DNA of 64,000 nucleotides from Podocnemis expansa (Eukaryota > Chordata > Testudines > Podocnemididae), in contig ML682005.1 of assembly GCA_007922195.1 (NCBI GenBank), forward strand, positions 24,297,632 to 24,361,631, written 5' to 3'. The position numbers were made by a program, and so were the translations under genes. Positions 11,358 through 23,207 of this stretch are shown piece by piece (within the stretch, counting starts at the first letter, position 1; each line of letters starts with the position of its first letter). The notes beneath the pieces are model-generated. The model was not told the origin of the DNA and ran no database searches. It was given only the letters and a program-made list of their open reading frames with translations.

Positions 11358-11789
11358 AGTGTCGCCAGTTAGACAAATTCCTGTTGAAAACTGTAATGTA
11401 TAGGTTGGTTATCCTCAGATAATGAGGAGGCAGCATACTAAGGACTTAATACTGAGCCTTTATTGAAGAGAAATTGAAAGCAGAGGGAACCAGACAGACA
11501 GGTTCTCCTAGCACAAAAAATGACTCTCCCATCTATCACTATGGCATCCCTAACGACCAAGGTAACTCAAAACACCACAGAAACCTTCCTAGTTTCCTGC
11601 CAGTGCCCCTGTCTGGCACCATGACAGCCAGAATGGAGAGCTTCTGGGGAGCCCGGGTTTCCAAGCTCCCAGCAATTTGGCAAGCTTCCTGGTAGGCTGA
11701 CAAGAAGTTGTGATGTTGAAAATCCTGAAAATGATATCAGGCACCACAGAGCTTGAGTGGTGGTGCTTCCAGGTTCCTGGATCCCTTTT
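11358..11789. other. Unclassified repeat-like segment
   Basis: This lies between the truncated end of CR1 and the DIRS-like gag fragment. On the minus strand it contains ttcaataaaggctcag, which resembles a polyadenylation signal of an LTR-type element. I found no second copy and no clear ends. No gene recognised. Confidence 0.35.
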
Positions 11790-12513
11790 TAACCCATCTG
11801 TCAGAATGCATCCCAGGTAGACATCGGTGCATCTTTGGAGGCCAAGGCCCCTTCTTCAACCATCGCCTCATAACCTCTGAGGCAGTCCTTGGCAATAAGG
11901 TCGCAAAACCCCTCCATGGCTCTCCAGAGGTTGAAGATGTATCTCACCATAAGGGCTTGGTGATTTGAGATACGCAGCTATAGACCTGCGGTGGCATAGA
12001 CCTTTCCGCCTAGCGAGTCGAGTATTTTGGCTTCTTTATTCTTGGGAATAGAGCCTGGTTGGCCCTGTCTCTCTTTCTGATTAACTGTGTCCACCACCAG
12101 GGATCCCAGTGTAGGGTGTTGGAAAAGGAATACAAACTTTTCCAAGGGGACACAATACTTGCGATCCACCGCTTTTGACACTTGAAGACAATTGAAGATT
12201 GACAATTGAAGGCCTCTGCCTTGGGGTTTGCTGCAGGAAAGAGAGTCTAGACCAGTGCAAATGTTGATAAAATTGCAGGAATGGAGTCCGGTTTATGTTT
12301 GCCTGTAGTGGAGTCATTTTGGAATACATTTTCCACTTGCACACCCTTTTTGAACTCTGAAGGGGGTGACTGGGCCATGGTCCAAAGAAATCAGGAGTAT
12401 GGGTTTTTTTAAAATCAAAAATGGCATAGCCTCTTTTTTTCTTTGACAAGTCATTCTGGTAAGTTTTCAGCATGCTATCAAAAAAGACCTTGTACATCTT
12501 TTCTAAGGCCATA
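11790..12513 (-). pseudogene. DIRS-1-like retrotransposon gag fragment (LAP2-alpha-type domain)
   Basis: On the minus strand, two overlapping broken frames (12512-12081 and 12205-11978, continuing to about 11790) carry words of the DIRS-1-like Gag domain that vertebrates also have in LAP2-alpha. These are PTLGSLVVDTVNQKERQ, then KNKEAKILDSLGGKVYATAGL, then a LQLRIANHQALL-type stretch downstream. In the family this follows the pattern LVVDA-NQ ... D--GRKVYSSA-LQ-RIANYQALL. The upstream part begins MALEKMYKVFF and has no other match I can name. Frameshifts and stops separate the parts, so it is a decayed fragment. Neither a reverse transcriptase nor a tyrosine recombinase was seen nearby. Confidence 0.72.
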
Positions 12514-13228
12514 CTTTTGACTTAGTACTAATAAGAGAGAGCATAAAGGCCATCATAAATTGAAATATAGAACCTGCCTGTTAGCTAACCAAGGCATAGG
12601 TTTCTAAAAATGAAGTGAAGCAGCACAAAATAAATCTCAGAAGATGATTTTGGACTGGTTCATAATGATCTGTACATGCTTGTTATTAGCCTGAGTACTT
12701 GCAAGTATTTTATGACCTTTCTGAGATAGCACTTTGCTAAGATTAGTAATCGTTTTCCTTAAAGCTTCATTTTAACTTTTCAATTTAAGTATGTACTAAT
12801 TACACAATTAAAAAGGCATATTCTCATCACAGGATGAGATCTCATCACAAGATGCAGGAATTTATACATACCAGAGTGCAGCATGACTTGAAATTCATAA
12901 TTAGCATTTCTAGATTTGCCAGTGCTGTGTTAGAATGCGCACATCCAACTCTCAGTATGGATAACTGGACCCTAATAAGGAAAGATGACTTAACTTTCAC
13001 ATTTTGGGGGAGCAATGGAGTTATGCATTACCATGCCCTCATGACTCTGGTGGAGAGCTTATACTGAAACTCAAACAGTAACATCAAAGCCACCAGACAA
13101 AGGGATTTGAATATCCAAGTCCAATGAATCTTAATGAGCACATGGCCTCCAGATCCCTTAGACAGCTTTGAAATTCCCACTCTCTCTCTCTATGGAGTAA
13201 ATATAATGATATTAGCTGAAGTGTTACC
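12514..13228. other. Unannotated sequence
   Basis: No gene or clear repeat recognised. Confidence 0.4.
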
Positions 13229-13239
13229 ATACCATAATA

Positions 13240-13456
13240 AAAGCTGTGAAAGTCCTGTGGCACCTTATAGACTAACGGATTTCTTCGATCATAAGCTTTC
13301 GTGGGCTACAACCCACTTCGTCAGTTGCGTCTGACAAAGTGGGTTGTAGCCCACAAAAGCTTATGCTCGAAGAAATCTGTTAGTCTATAAGGTGCCACGG
13401 GTCTCTCACTGCTTTTGCTATACACAGAGTAACACAGCTACCCCTCTAGCAAATTC
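13240..13456 (-). repeat. Palindromic retroposon with 11-bp target duplication
   Basis: The arms ccttatagactaacggattt ... gctttcgtgggctacaaccc and gggttgtagcccacaaaagc ... ctgttagtctataagg pair almost perfectly around a centre near 13325-13335. The head on the right reads, on the minus strand, gaggggtagctgtgttactc. An 11-bp duplication, ataccataata, flanks the copy (13229-13239 and 13457-13467). The long duplication and the non-palindromic head point to retroposition or another mechanism with a duplication near 11 bp, rather than to hAT. Confidence 0.8.
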
Positions 13457-13639
13457 ATACCATAATACAAGTTCAAAACTAGATGATGCACCAGAGATTG
13501 TCTTTCATGCAAGGGGAGAGTGAAGATTTGCTGGGGCAGAATTTATCTATGTAATCTATTTTAGATACTAAAATGTTCCACATTACTGAGGTGCTCAGAC
13601 ACTACACAATCTTTAATGTATTTATCCTTGCACCACTAG

Positions 13640-13751
13640 CAAGACAGGGAAAGAATATTATAGATGGGGAACTGAGGTACAGGAGACTAGGTTTTTAAAA
13701 GTATATAGGTGACTAGTAGGATCTTCAAAAATACCTGGACACCTGATTTCC
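13640..13751 (+). repeat. Old MIR/L2-like repeat, left part, plus palindromic MITE arm
   Basis: gatggggaactgaggtacag is the MIR/L2-like word, and gtcatacaggaactctg-type sequence resumes at 14870-14900. Between them lies one arm of a second, palindromic MITE (gatcttcaaaaatacctgg ... ccattgatttcaa), whose other arm starts at 14791. The 1 kb foldback element sits at the centre of that palindrome. Confidence 0.5.
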
Positions 13752-13762
13752 ATTGATTTCAA

Positions 13763-14779
13763 GTTCTAGAGGGTTAGGTATGTTAGTCTATTTCAGCAAA
13801 ACATACAAGGAGTTCTGTGGCATTTTTCAAAACTAATAAATTTATCGCATGAGTTTTCATAGCCACAATCCCACTTCATCAGATGAATGAAATGGAAAAT
13901 ATAGCATGTAGGCTATAAATATAAAGATACAGAGAAGGGTGGGGTCACAGGGTTAATTCAAACAGATCAAGAGGGAGCGAATGATAGCCTGTCTCTTTAA
14001 AGTAAATAAGGTATTTGAATTCAAACTGCAGAAGAGGAAGGCTGGAGCTAAGAAAGGTGATTTAAGGGAAATTAGCTGTTGTAATGACCCAGCCATTCAA
14101 GAGGTTTATTCAAACCCAGTGTGAAGGTATCTAGCTTACATATGAATTCCAGTTCTGCAGTTTGATGTTCCAGTCTATTTTTGAAAGGTTTTTGCCTAAG
14201 TACTATAACTAGCATGTTTTTTTACAGAATGTCCAGGTAGATTGAAAAGCTCCTTTACTGGTTTTTGAATGTTACCATTCTTGACATGTGATTTGGGTCA
14301 TTTATTCTTTTGTGCAGAGACTGTCCAGTTGGCCAGTGTATATTACAGAGAGGCATTGTTGGCACATGATGGCATATATCACATTGATAGTTACAATACT
14401 TCAGCAGAAAAACTTCAGAAACAGATTGGAACATGAAACTGCAGAATTGGATTTCATATGTAAACTGGATACCTTCATGCTAGGTTTGAATAAAACTCTT
14501 GAATGGCGGGGTCATTACAAAATGTAATTACCCTTAAATTCTCAGCTCCAGCCTCCCTATACTATAGTTTTAATCCAAACATCTTTATTTACTTTAGAGA
14601 GAGAGGCTAGCAATCAATTAACCTTGCAACCCACCCTTTTCTGTATATGCATATTTGCAGCCTACATGCTATATTTTCTACTTCATTCATCTGATGATGT
14701 GGGATTGTGCCTATGAAAGCTCATGTGACAAATAAATTTGTTAGTCTTTAAAAGTGCTACAAAATTACTTGCTTGTTTT
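13763..14779 (+). mobile_element. Long foldback element, 1.02 kb, with 11-bp target duplication
   Basis: A perfect 11-bp duplication, attgatttcaa, lies at 13752-13762 and 14780-14790. The element starts with the family head (gttctagagggttaggtatg, ttagtct) and then has two arms of about 400 bp in inverted orientation (roughly 13798-14215 and 14385-14770). Matching words include caatcccacttcatcagatg against catctgatgatgtgggattg, and gtaatgacccagccattcaa against ttgaatggcggggtcattac. The 170-bp spacer contains gcattgttggcacatgatgg. Its outer arms are the same sequence as the short palindromic copies elsewhere, so it looks like a longer member from which those derive by internal deletion. No protein is encoded. 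Confidence 0.8.
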
Positions 14780-14790
14780 ATTGATTTCAA

Positions 14791-15528
14791 TGGGTATTAA
14801 GCACCCAAGTGATTCTGAAGATCTGAGTAGATTCCGATATACCTTTAAACAGCTGGCCCAGTTAAGTGATTTGCCCAAGGTCATACAGGAACTCTGTTGA
14901 ATTGAATGCCCCCAATGCTTTCTCAACTAACCCTTTCCATGACCTGTACCTTCAAGGCCCAGATGTCCCCTAGGTAAAAACTTCAGTAGCTCTATAGTGG
15001 ATATTAAGGAGAATTATTGTGACACAACTTGCGGCACTTCTCTTATGCATTATTTACATTATATGACAGCCTATATCAATTTGCTGGATTAATATTTGCT
15101 TTGATGGGTTCAGGCAGTGGTGCCATTCCACTTTCTCTGTCTAGAAGTATTATCCATTCCTCCCTTATTTTCTTTTTCATTGTATTTATTTTTATTTTTT
15201 TACTTTGAAGTGTATCTCATTGTTGCACGAGCTGTTTTTGTCCTCATCTCTGTTCTGTTGATGTATGAACTGGTAACACACGCAAGACAGCTATACTGAC
15301 AGCCTCAACCTCTCTGGATGTGCTTGGCACATTGTCCTTCTTTTGACATTTTGTTCTTGAGTTGTTTCAATTTCTTGTCTCAGAAGTGTTTAGTTGTTTA
15401 TTGATTGTGAAATGATTTTGTGTTTGTGCTTAAATAACTCCCTCTCCCCTTCTTTGGATCCAATCTGGTAGTGTTCACACAAGCAAAACAACAAGGATTA
15501 AGCCAGGAGGCTTAAGGAGGGTCACTAA
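14791..15528. other. Palindromic MITE arm, old MIR/L2-like end, then unannotated sequence
   Basis: 14791-14860 is the right arm of the palindrome interrupted by the foldback element (tgggtattaagcacccaag, attctgaagatc). 14860-14930 continues the MIR/L2-like word order (agtgatttgcccaagg, tcatacagg). Nothing is recognised after that. Confidence 0.45.
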
Positions 15529-15911
15529 GGCTGTCTACATCTACAAATTTAGTTCCAACTTGCTAGTTCAAATTAAGTCGTGGGGAAGTCCGAGGTTACT
15601 CTGAACTAACCTCAGGCTAGTTCGAACTAACCCAGACTTTTTAGTTTGAACTAGAATGTGCAGCTAGTTCGAACTAACCAACTAATTTGAAATTCTTTAG
15701 TCTGAACTAACCATTACTTCAAGTCTTGCCCATACTTAGTTGGGAAGTCCATACTAACCGCCGGGTCTTACTAGTTTGGGCTAAGCTTTGCCTAGTCTGA
15801 ACTTGGAAATTTCTTAGTCTGGACTAGGGCAAAGCCTAGTGTGGCCATGGGCCAAATTAGTCAGGACTAAGCTTCCTTAGTCCAGAATAGTTTGGCAGTG
15901 TAGACATAGCC
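15529..15911. mobile_element. PIF/Harbinger-like MITE, 383 bp, with TAA duplication
   Basis: The left end ggctgtctacat and right end gtagacatagcc are inverted. The flanking triplet TAA is present on both sides (15526-15528 and 15912-15914), matching the TWA preference of PIF/Harbinger. The interior is packed with agttcgaactaac, tagtttgaactag and tagtcaggactaag palindromic words. Confidence 0.78.
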
Positions 15912-15957
15912 TAAAAGCCTGGTCCTGCAAAGTGCTGAATACCTTCCATCCCAGTGA

Positions 15958-16130
15958 AACAAACAAGGAGTCCTGTGGCTCTTTTAAAGACTAACAAATT
16001 TATTTATTGCTTGAGCTGTCATGGGAGAAAATCACAGTTTGTCAGATGCTTTGAAGATAAGGAACTTACAGAATGGGAGGAAAATAAATGCAGGGAAGTA
16101 TAAGTTATAGGATCAGGTCAGAATGCTCCA
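15958..16130 (+). repeat. Palindromic retroposon, left half
   Basis: acaaggagtcctgtggctc, aaagactaacaaatttattt, gtcagatgctttgaagat and gaaaataaatgcaggg follow in family order. No inverted second arm is present. Confidence 0.75.
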
Positions 16131-17111
16131 GGAAATCAGTGCAGTAGTTTTTATTCACATCCCAGTGAAGACAATGGGATCTAAAGGTGCTCAGTGCCTC
16201 AGGTCAGCCATCAGAAATATCTAGGCGTGTGTTAAACCCTGATCATGAACAAAAGCAATGTTACATTAGCGATACATAAGCAAAGGCATGTATGACTTTG
16301 TATACCGGAACTGACTGATCCTCCATTTAGATCTGTATTCTTCAACTTGAAAGTGGCCTGTCAAACATGCTTCAGATTCAGAAACCAAAATCTTGTGAGG
16401 CACCCAGTAAACCTTGCTATGCAGTATTTTAACATGGTGAAGGAAATTTTCCTTATCCCAGCTAGTGATCAGCTTATGCCCTGAAGCATGAAAATTGATG
16501 GCTCTCTCCCTTATAGTTTTTAGCCTGACCAGCATAAACGCAGATGATATTCTTATTCTTTTAAGTGTCTAATGACTAATTATGTCAATTAAGGCTAACG
16601 TATGTGACTTCTCTATATCCTAAAGCAGGATATTAATTTGACTTTCTTACACATTGGTATAGCTTCTATTTGCATACATCATTTCACCCCCTTCCCCCTC
16701 TGCAAAAATCATAACATGGTAATAGGAAAACAGGAGATTGATTTTATTTTCAAAAAAGCACTGGAAACCTTTTTCACTCAGGTGGTACCATCTATTTTAG
16801 CAGCTAAATATAAACAACTATATTGAGACACATTTTCATCCTGTCAATGACAGAAAATTGAATGCAGCTTTGAAAAGACTGGAAAAGGAAAGGTAAATGT
16901 GAGAGAATTCTTAAGGAAAAATACTAATGTCCTTCCTCCCCTTGCTCCTGTCCATGGTGGTTCTGTGCCATCTTGATTAGCTCTGAGGATGGATGCATTA
17001 GGATACAGAGCAGTTCCTCAACTACTCCACTGTACAGACCTGTGAGCTTAGGGCTGGGGAACTCATGCAAATATACTCCCTGACCTTCCACTGGCAGGAG
17101 GTTCCACTTCA
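16131..17111. other. Unannotated sequence
   Basis: No gene recognised. An 89-codon minus-strand frame (16266-16535) has no domain I recognise. Confidence 0.4.
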
Positions 17112-17119
17112 TACTGGGA

Positions 17120-19174
17120 TAGGGTTACCAGATATCAAAGCATGGAAAGGAGGACAGGGAAGTACAAAAAGGAGGACATTGGAGGACACAAATATCCGGG
17201 GCCCCGCCGAGGCCCCCTTCATCCACCCCGCCACTGCCCCCCCCCCAAATGCTTGCCCTATTGATCATCCAACTCCAAAGAAATCTGTCTCGTCCCTAGT
17301 TACTGTGTGAGATGAATTGGAAGAACAGCAGCTCAGGAATATCAAATGAATGGCTTAAGTGGTTTTTCACCTTCACATTAAAGTAACCATAAAGCCAGCC
17401 ACTTTAAGGCATCACAAAATTAAGTATTTAATATTTATATCAAGGTGCAAGGAGAATCACACTGCAGAACTCCTATCCAGATTGATATTTTTACATTATG
17501 AGTTGCAAATGGAAGCAAACCTCCAATAAATTTAATGTAGTAATTATGGACAAGATTAAAATCAGTTTTAAGACTGAGTTCTTTACAGAATTCACTCTCA
17601 TTGTTTAACACATGGAGGGGCAGGCCCTTGATTCCATGAAGTCTAGCTGAATTTGAGATGTTGGCTTCTCAAGGAAAAGTGATCTCTGTTGGCAGTATTC
17701 TCCCCAACACATGAAATTAGCGGGGTACATGAGGAGATTTAGGGGGTGTAGGGGGTGCTCATTGATTTGGTATAATACTGTTACTAGCTGACAACTGGCG
17801 GGGGTGCAGGAGGGGTGTAGGGAAATCCCCATCTAGCCTCAGTTTTGAGCCTCACTGTGCAGTATTTAAAAAAAAATAAAATCTCAGATAAGCTGTTTAA
17901 GTTTTACACACACAGGCAAGGAGAAATCAGAAGTGAGAGCTGCTGGTTTTTATGTGCAAACCTGCCTGAAAGAAACTTTTACATAAAATGCAAATTTCTA
18001 GACATCATATCCTACTATGTCCACCATAAACCATAGATGGAGATGTATCTCTTTTATGACAGTTGACATTTTCTGTTTGCTTTTATGTGAAATACATGTA
18101 AATGTGTGTGGGGGGGGAGTAGAATTAGGTGTTTTTGACTATCAAATACTCCACACAAGACAACAGCACCTATTCTTAGATGCCATGATCAGTTTTTTCC
18201 TAAATATACCAAAAGAAACGCTCTCCCTAAAAGTAAAATAAAAAGCATAGAATATATAAGCAAAAGGCAAAACCAAGCTGCTTGTTTTCTGTGATTTGAT
18301 AAACTACTAACAAAGGGACAAATATTGAAATCCTTGCTCAGTCAATTTCTCACTGACTTCATTTAAACTACACAATCTGGCCCAGCTCAGCACCTACTTT
18401 AGCATGTATAATACTCGCACATTGGTGCATCTTAATAAAATTTAAGGATACATCTATAGTGGACTAATCTCATCTTGGAAAGGAGAAGCAAACTGAGAAA
18501 AGGAAAATCATATGCATTCAAGCCTCCTCACAATCCAAAGTGAACTTTCCTTGACTTATAAACAAAAGATTTCTTACAAAAAGCCAATCTTCATTAGGAG
18601 GAAGAAAGATATGGCTTAGCTGAGCCATTAGAGAAAGAAACCTCCCCAGAAACTTTCAGCCAAGCAGGGTAGCAAAGCAGAAGGTGAAGCAGCAGCCACA
18701 GGGCACCACAGAGACCCCATCAAACTGTAGAAGAGCCCCAGCCCCTCTGAAAAATAAGATCAAGCCTTCCCCAAAATCCAGGGGATGGGAGGTGAGCAGA
18801 CCTGAGCTGGAGCCTGGAAAGATGCCAGGGGTGAGGAGCAGAAGCAAGGAGGCAAAACGAAGCCAGATCCCTGGCTGCAGCCATCCCCACCCCTGGCCAG
18901 CCAGCCCTCTTCACTGCCTATTAACATGCAGGGGCCAGCAAGGGAGCATCTCCAAATTCCCAACCCCACCAGGCACTGCCGCTGCTGGGCTGAGCAGCAG
19001 GGGAACACGTTTGGCAGCTGCAGGCTGGTACAACCTTGTATTTTTACAGTGCTGCCCCAGGCATCCGGCAAAAAGCTGGACAAATAGCACTTTTTCTGAA
19101 ATACCTGGAGGACGGAGGACAGCAGGGCAAAAAGGAAGACATGTCCTCCTTTTGCCAGACGTCTGGTAACCCTA
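17120..19174. mobile_element. Non-autonomous hAT-like element with TAGGGTTACCAG ends, 2.06 kb
   Basis: The left end tagggttaccag and right end ctggtaaccctа-type sequence (ctggtaaccct followed by a) are exact inverted repeats. They are flanked by a perfect 8-bp duplication, tactggga (17112-17119 and 19175-19182). Subterminal gcatggaaaggaggacag and ggaggacattggaggacac on the left and gacatgtcctccttttgcc on the right recur in the copies at 2099-4059 and 56082-56367. The 3' part (19040-19174) aligns with 3940-4059, including caggcatccggcaaaaagc. The interior has no recognisable transposase. Confidence 0.85.
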
Positions 19175-19182
19175 TACTGGGA

Positions 19183-21104
19183 CCATGCAGAGATTTGGCT
19201 GTACAAGTCTCATGGAACCACAGATAGGAGAACCTGAAGGCCTTGGACAGAGGGGCTCAGTCAGATACTACCCATCATTTTGGATTGTGAGGAAAACAGC
19301 TCCTTGCCTAACATTTGTCCTGGCAGGAAGTGTCTTTAAAGCTGATGTGCATGCAGCTGACAGCCCTTGCAGGACCATCACCAGACTTCAGCATCCAGAG
19401 GGCGGAGGGTGGCTCAGTTTCTTCAAAATCCTTCTGGTTCTAAGTCAGCTGAGGAGAGTCAGCACAGCCCCGATGCCATAACGTTGAGGCCCATTGTCAC
19501 AGAGGGCCTGGCTATGGAGTCTCTCATTGTCCATCATGGAAGTGGGCAGGACTGGGGCAGTTCTATGGCTGTTTGTTTGGTTGCAAAGCACAGCTGGTGC
19601 CAGGATGACTTGCATTGTCTGTGCTGTGACTGGAATCTGGTCCAATGGGAGATTTATCTGAGTAAGAACTGACTTAAAATGGAGCAAGGATTTCAGAATT
19701 TGGCCCATGTTTTGTCAGATAGCCTTAGAAACCATTGACAAAGATAGCTATCAGCATGCAGTGGGCTAAAGAAGCAGTAGCGTAAGTCTTGTTCTGGAAG
19801 CACACCAAAGATGATTTTAGGAACCAGAGAACCATTGTGCTAAGTGATCAAAGCTCTAAAAGACAAGATTTATAAGGAAGAAGGGTAGACTACAGAAACA
19901 CAGGATCCAGGCTATCTGTTCCAAACCTCCCACGTTCTGTACTTTAATTGCCTTATATGGTGCTACCCTAGATTCTTCTATCTTGGCACTTCCCCAGCAA
20001 GAAACCTCCTCTTCATTTCCTCATAATCTGGAGTTTCTCGCTTTCTTCCCATCCAGCTGTCACAAAGAATTAGATAATGTAAAAATTTATTTGGAGTTTT
20101 TATGGCAAGTAAATAAACTCTTACAAAATAAGAACCTGAACCTGCTGTCTTCATTCAAAGAAGTCCCTTTGACTTGAATGTGGATTTGGACTTTTAACAA
20201 ACGTTCAGAATTTATGAGTTCAAATATATTCAAATTATCTCTGTTAAATATAATGAAACGTGCAATTTTAAGAAAATTGCACATCTAATTCTGCATTGCT
20301 TAAAAGACAGAGCCAACATCACTTTATTTTCAGATCCCATAATGATGAATTCTCTTCCCGAAAGCTAACCTCTTTAAAATACTTCTAATATTTGTCCATA
20401 TTTTTTTCATTTCTTTTCATACTGCAGTATTTCCACCTATCTTTTCCTTTATTGACTGTCTAGTTTTGTTTGTTTCCTCCTACTTATTTTCCCTTTTTCT
20501 AGTCCTTCACTTCTCTGCAAAGTGTGCTGATACTGTAAAATAAAAGAACTAATTACTGTAGTTGACTTTTGTTTTTGTGAACTTAATACTCATGCAGAGT
20601 GCTGGATTGCCATACACCAAGAGACCAAAGTTGTTATAATACACAAACATGCAGTACAAGCAGCAATTTTCGCTCAATACTCAGTCACTGTGGCTCAAGG
20701 ACACTTCTAGGAGTGAGAATGTAATTCATTCTCCTTGCTTATTCAGACGTTGGCTTTTACTGAAGCCAAAAGTAAGTGTGCCAGTTATGGCATAAACCTT
20801 TGGGAAATGAATTTAGACCATAATCTACTTTCAAGAAGGACACCAAACTGCCATTAGATTGTAATATTAATAACTGAATGTTATTATTGTAGATGGAGTT
20901 GGCACCATTGTTTATTTTTAAAGTTGCCTAACACTTCCCATTATAAGACTCAGTTGTCAGTTGTTTATATCTTTGCCAAACGTTAACTATTAGCCAAAGT
21001 TGCATGGGAAACTTTAATTCTGGCATTTCTTACTTTTGATTTTGCAATGTTAACTTTTTTAACATACCGTTTTGGATGTAATGTCACACGTTTACATTGC
21101 AGTA
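19183..21104. other. Unannotated sequence
   Basis: No gene or clear repeat recognised. Confidence 0.4.
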
Positions 21105-21235
21105 GGACCTAAACGCTTCAGTTAAATTAGGTGTTATTGTACTAAGTGCTCTACAGAGCTTTAATAAATGACTGTACCTCCCCCAAAGAGCTCACAATCT
21201 AAAAGACAAAATGTGAGAGGTGACTGAAACAAATA
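21105..21235 (+). repeat. Old dispersed repeat (gcagtagga... ccaaagagctcacaatctaa)
   Basis: gcagtaggacctaaa, ttgtactaagtgctctacag and cccccaaagagctcacaatc follow the same order as 27110-27200 (gcagtagcatctagagg, ttgtgctagggcattgtac, tgccccaaaaagctta). I recognise it as a common old amniote repeat but cannot name it securely. Confidence 0.5.
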
Positions 21236-23017
21236 AGCATGATAAGCTTGGCAAAAGATGGTAATAAATACACAATATGATGCACACAATTCTTTGCTAG
21301 TCACTAGTTGTGATCACAGCTTATTACACCCATAGCCAGAATTAGCTTGTAGTCTATTGTGTACAATACATTATGGAAGGGTGAGTTTTGAGCAGAGTCT
21401 TAAAGGAGGATGAAGTGATGGCTTTATGGATTTTGTGTGGAAGTTCCCCCCAGTCATAAAAGGCAACATGGGAAGAAGTATGAAAGTCTTTGCAGACAAT
21501 TGAATTTGTCATGACTGGTGGAGAAAAGGCAGGAATTGACTTCATAATATGCTATCAGGTCAGATAGGGGAGAGTGAGACTAAACAGCAGAGGTCTTTCT
21601 TTCAGTGTCAGTTAAAGACAGCTATGTTGGATGCATTGGAAGGAGACCCAATGAGGCAGAACCTAGAGGTGAAAAGCTCTGTAGTCCATTCCCATCTGCA
21701 AGACTATCCTGAACCAGTACACAATTTGCTCTATGTTATGATGCTAGCTATAAAATTGAAGCCAGCATAAAACTATTGGGCTGGTTGGCTATACATGCTA
21801 GCATTTATGATCCATATTCCGATTTCACTTGCACTGGTATAAATCAAAAGTAACTACATTACCTTCAGTGGCCTGATGCTGATTTAAGAGTTTGACCCAG
21901 CTCCATTAAAGTGAATGAGTTTTTCCATTGACTTGAATGGGAGCAAGATCAAGCCCTAAAAGAGATCAGAATCTGGACCTGTTTTGTGTTAAAAGTTATT
22001 GAGGACACTTAGAATACCTAGGAAAACTAAAATAAATTTTTCTATGTGATTTGGAAAGGTGACATTTAAACTTACAAACTAATAGAACACCTGTCTGAGG
22101 AAATTTACCTTTCTAATTGTAGTCTAAAAAAGAGAATTTTGATTCTGTTCTGTTTCTGAGGGGAATGCTTGAAGGAAATGCTTGCTATTATCCCCTGGTT
22201 TGCTTGCTTCAGACCAGGTTTTGGCATCTTTGCAAATGTTGAGTATCACTGTCCAGTGGGGCTGCTCATGGTGTATTGCACCATTCCATAGTCAGATTGT
22301 TGGCTCTGCCATAGTTGCTTGTGCCACACTAACAGCACAAAGCAGCCCCAATACCATGGAGTCTAGAGAAATCCAGCTTTTTCTAGACACTGCATTGACT
22401 TGACACCACCCACCATGACTGGTGCCTGAGTAAGACCCATTGCCAGATTGCCCCGGCATTCCATCTGCCCCTTTAGCACTTTGGCCAGCTATTTTCTCTA
22501 GTTTATTCTGGGGACTGGACTAACACTGGGCCATCCCTAAGACTGGAAGATATGAAGGAGGCTTAAAGTAAGCTTTGCTGCTGTTTCTACTCCTGCACTG
22601 TGTTGGATACCATCCAGGATTGTGGCCAACATAAGCAAGGGGGACAAAATCTGATGCAATGTAAATGAAGATGAACTGTAACTGTGCATATGGGGATGTT
22701 TATGTAGTACCAAATAGCTTGATAATTGTAATAGAGGCATTTGTTGATTTATCTAATACATTTTACAAGCAACAAAGTGCTGTACGGAACTACACCCTAC
22801 ATACATGTAGGCTTTGATTTTTACCTGTAATGTGTGTAATTCTTGAATATGCTTTTCCTTATAACTTTTGTCCTTTATAGCCATTGTGAACAGTGCAGAA
22901 TGAGTCAATCTAGCTTTGTTTCATATACTTCCATATTTACATATCACTATCATTAATGATGTCAGCAAAGCTCTGGGAAGAGAATGATCTCTGTGCAAGC
23001 TCCATGGTTGTCTCTCT
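21236..23017. other. Unannotated sequence
   Basis: No gene or clear repeat recognised. Confidence 0.4.
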
Positions 23018-23207
23018 AGAGCAGGGCTGTAAGTAGGGCGGGGTGACCAGGGGTTTTGCCCAGGGTGGCCTGAAACAAGTCCATTTTGCTGCTCCATCAT
23101 AGGATGCATTCCACACTGCTTGCTCCAGGTGCTGCTCAGTCTAAGGGCATGTTCCACTCCGGTCACATCCTGGGTGCTGAAATACCTAGTTTTGGCGCTG
23201 CTCTAGA

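Noticed and set aside
16266..16535. 89-codon minus-strand frame as a possible host exon
   Set aside because: No domain, no convincing splice pattern or neighbouring exons.
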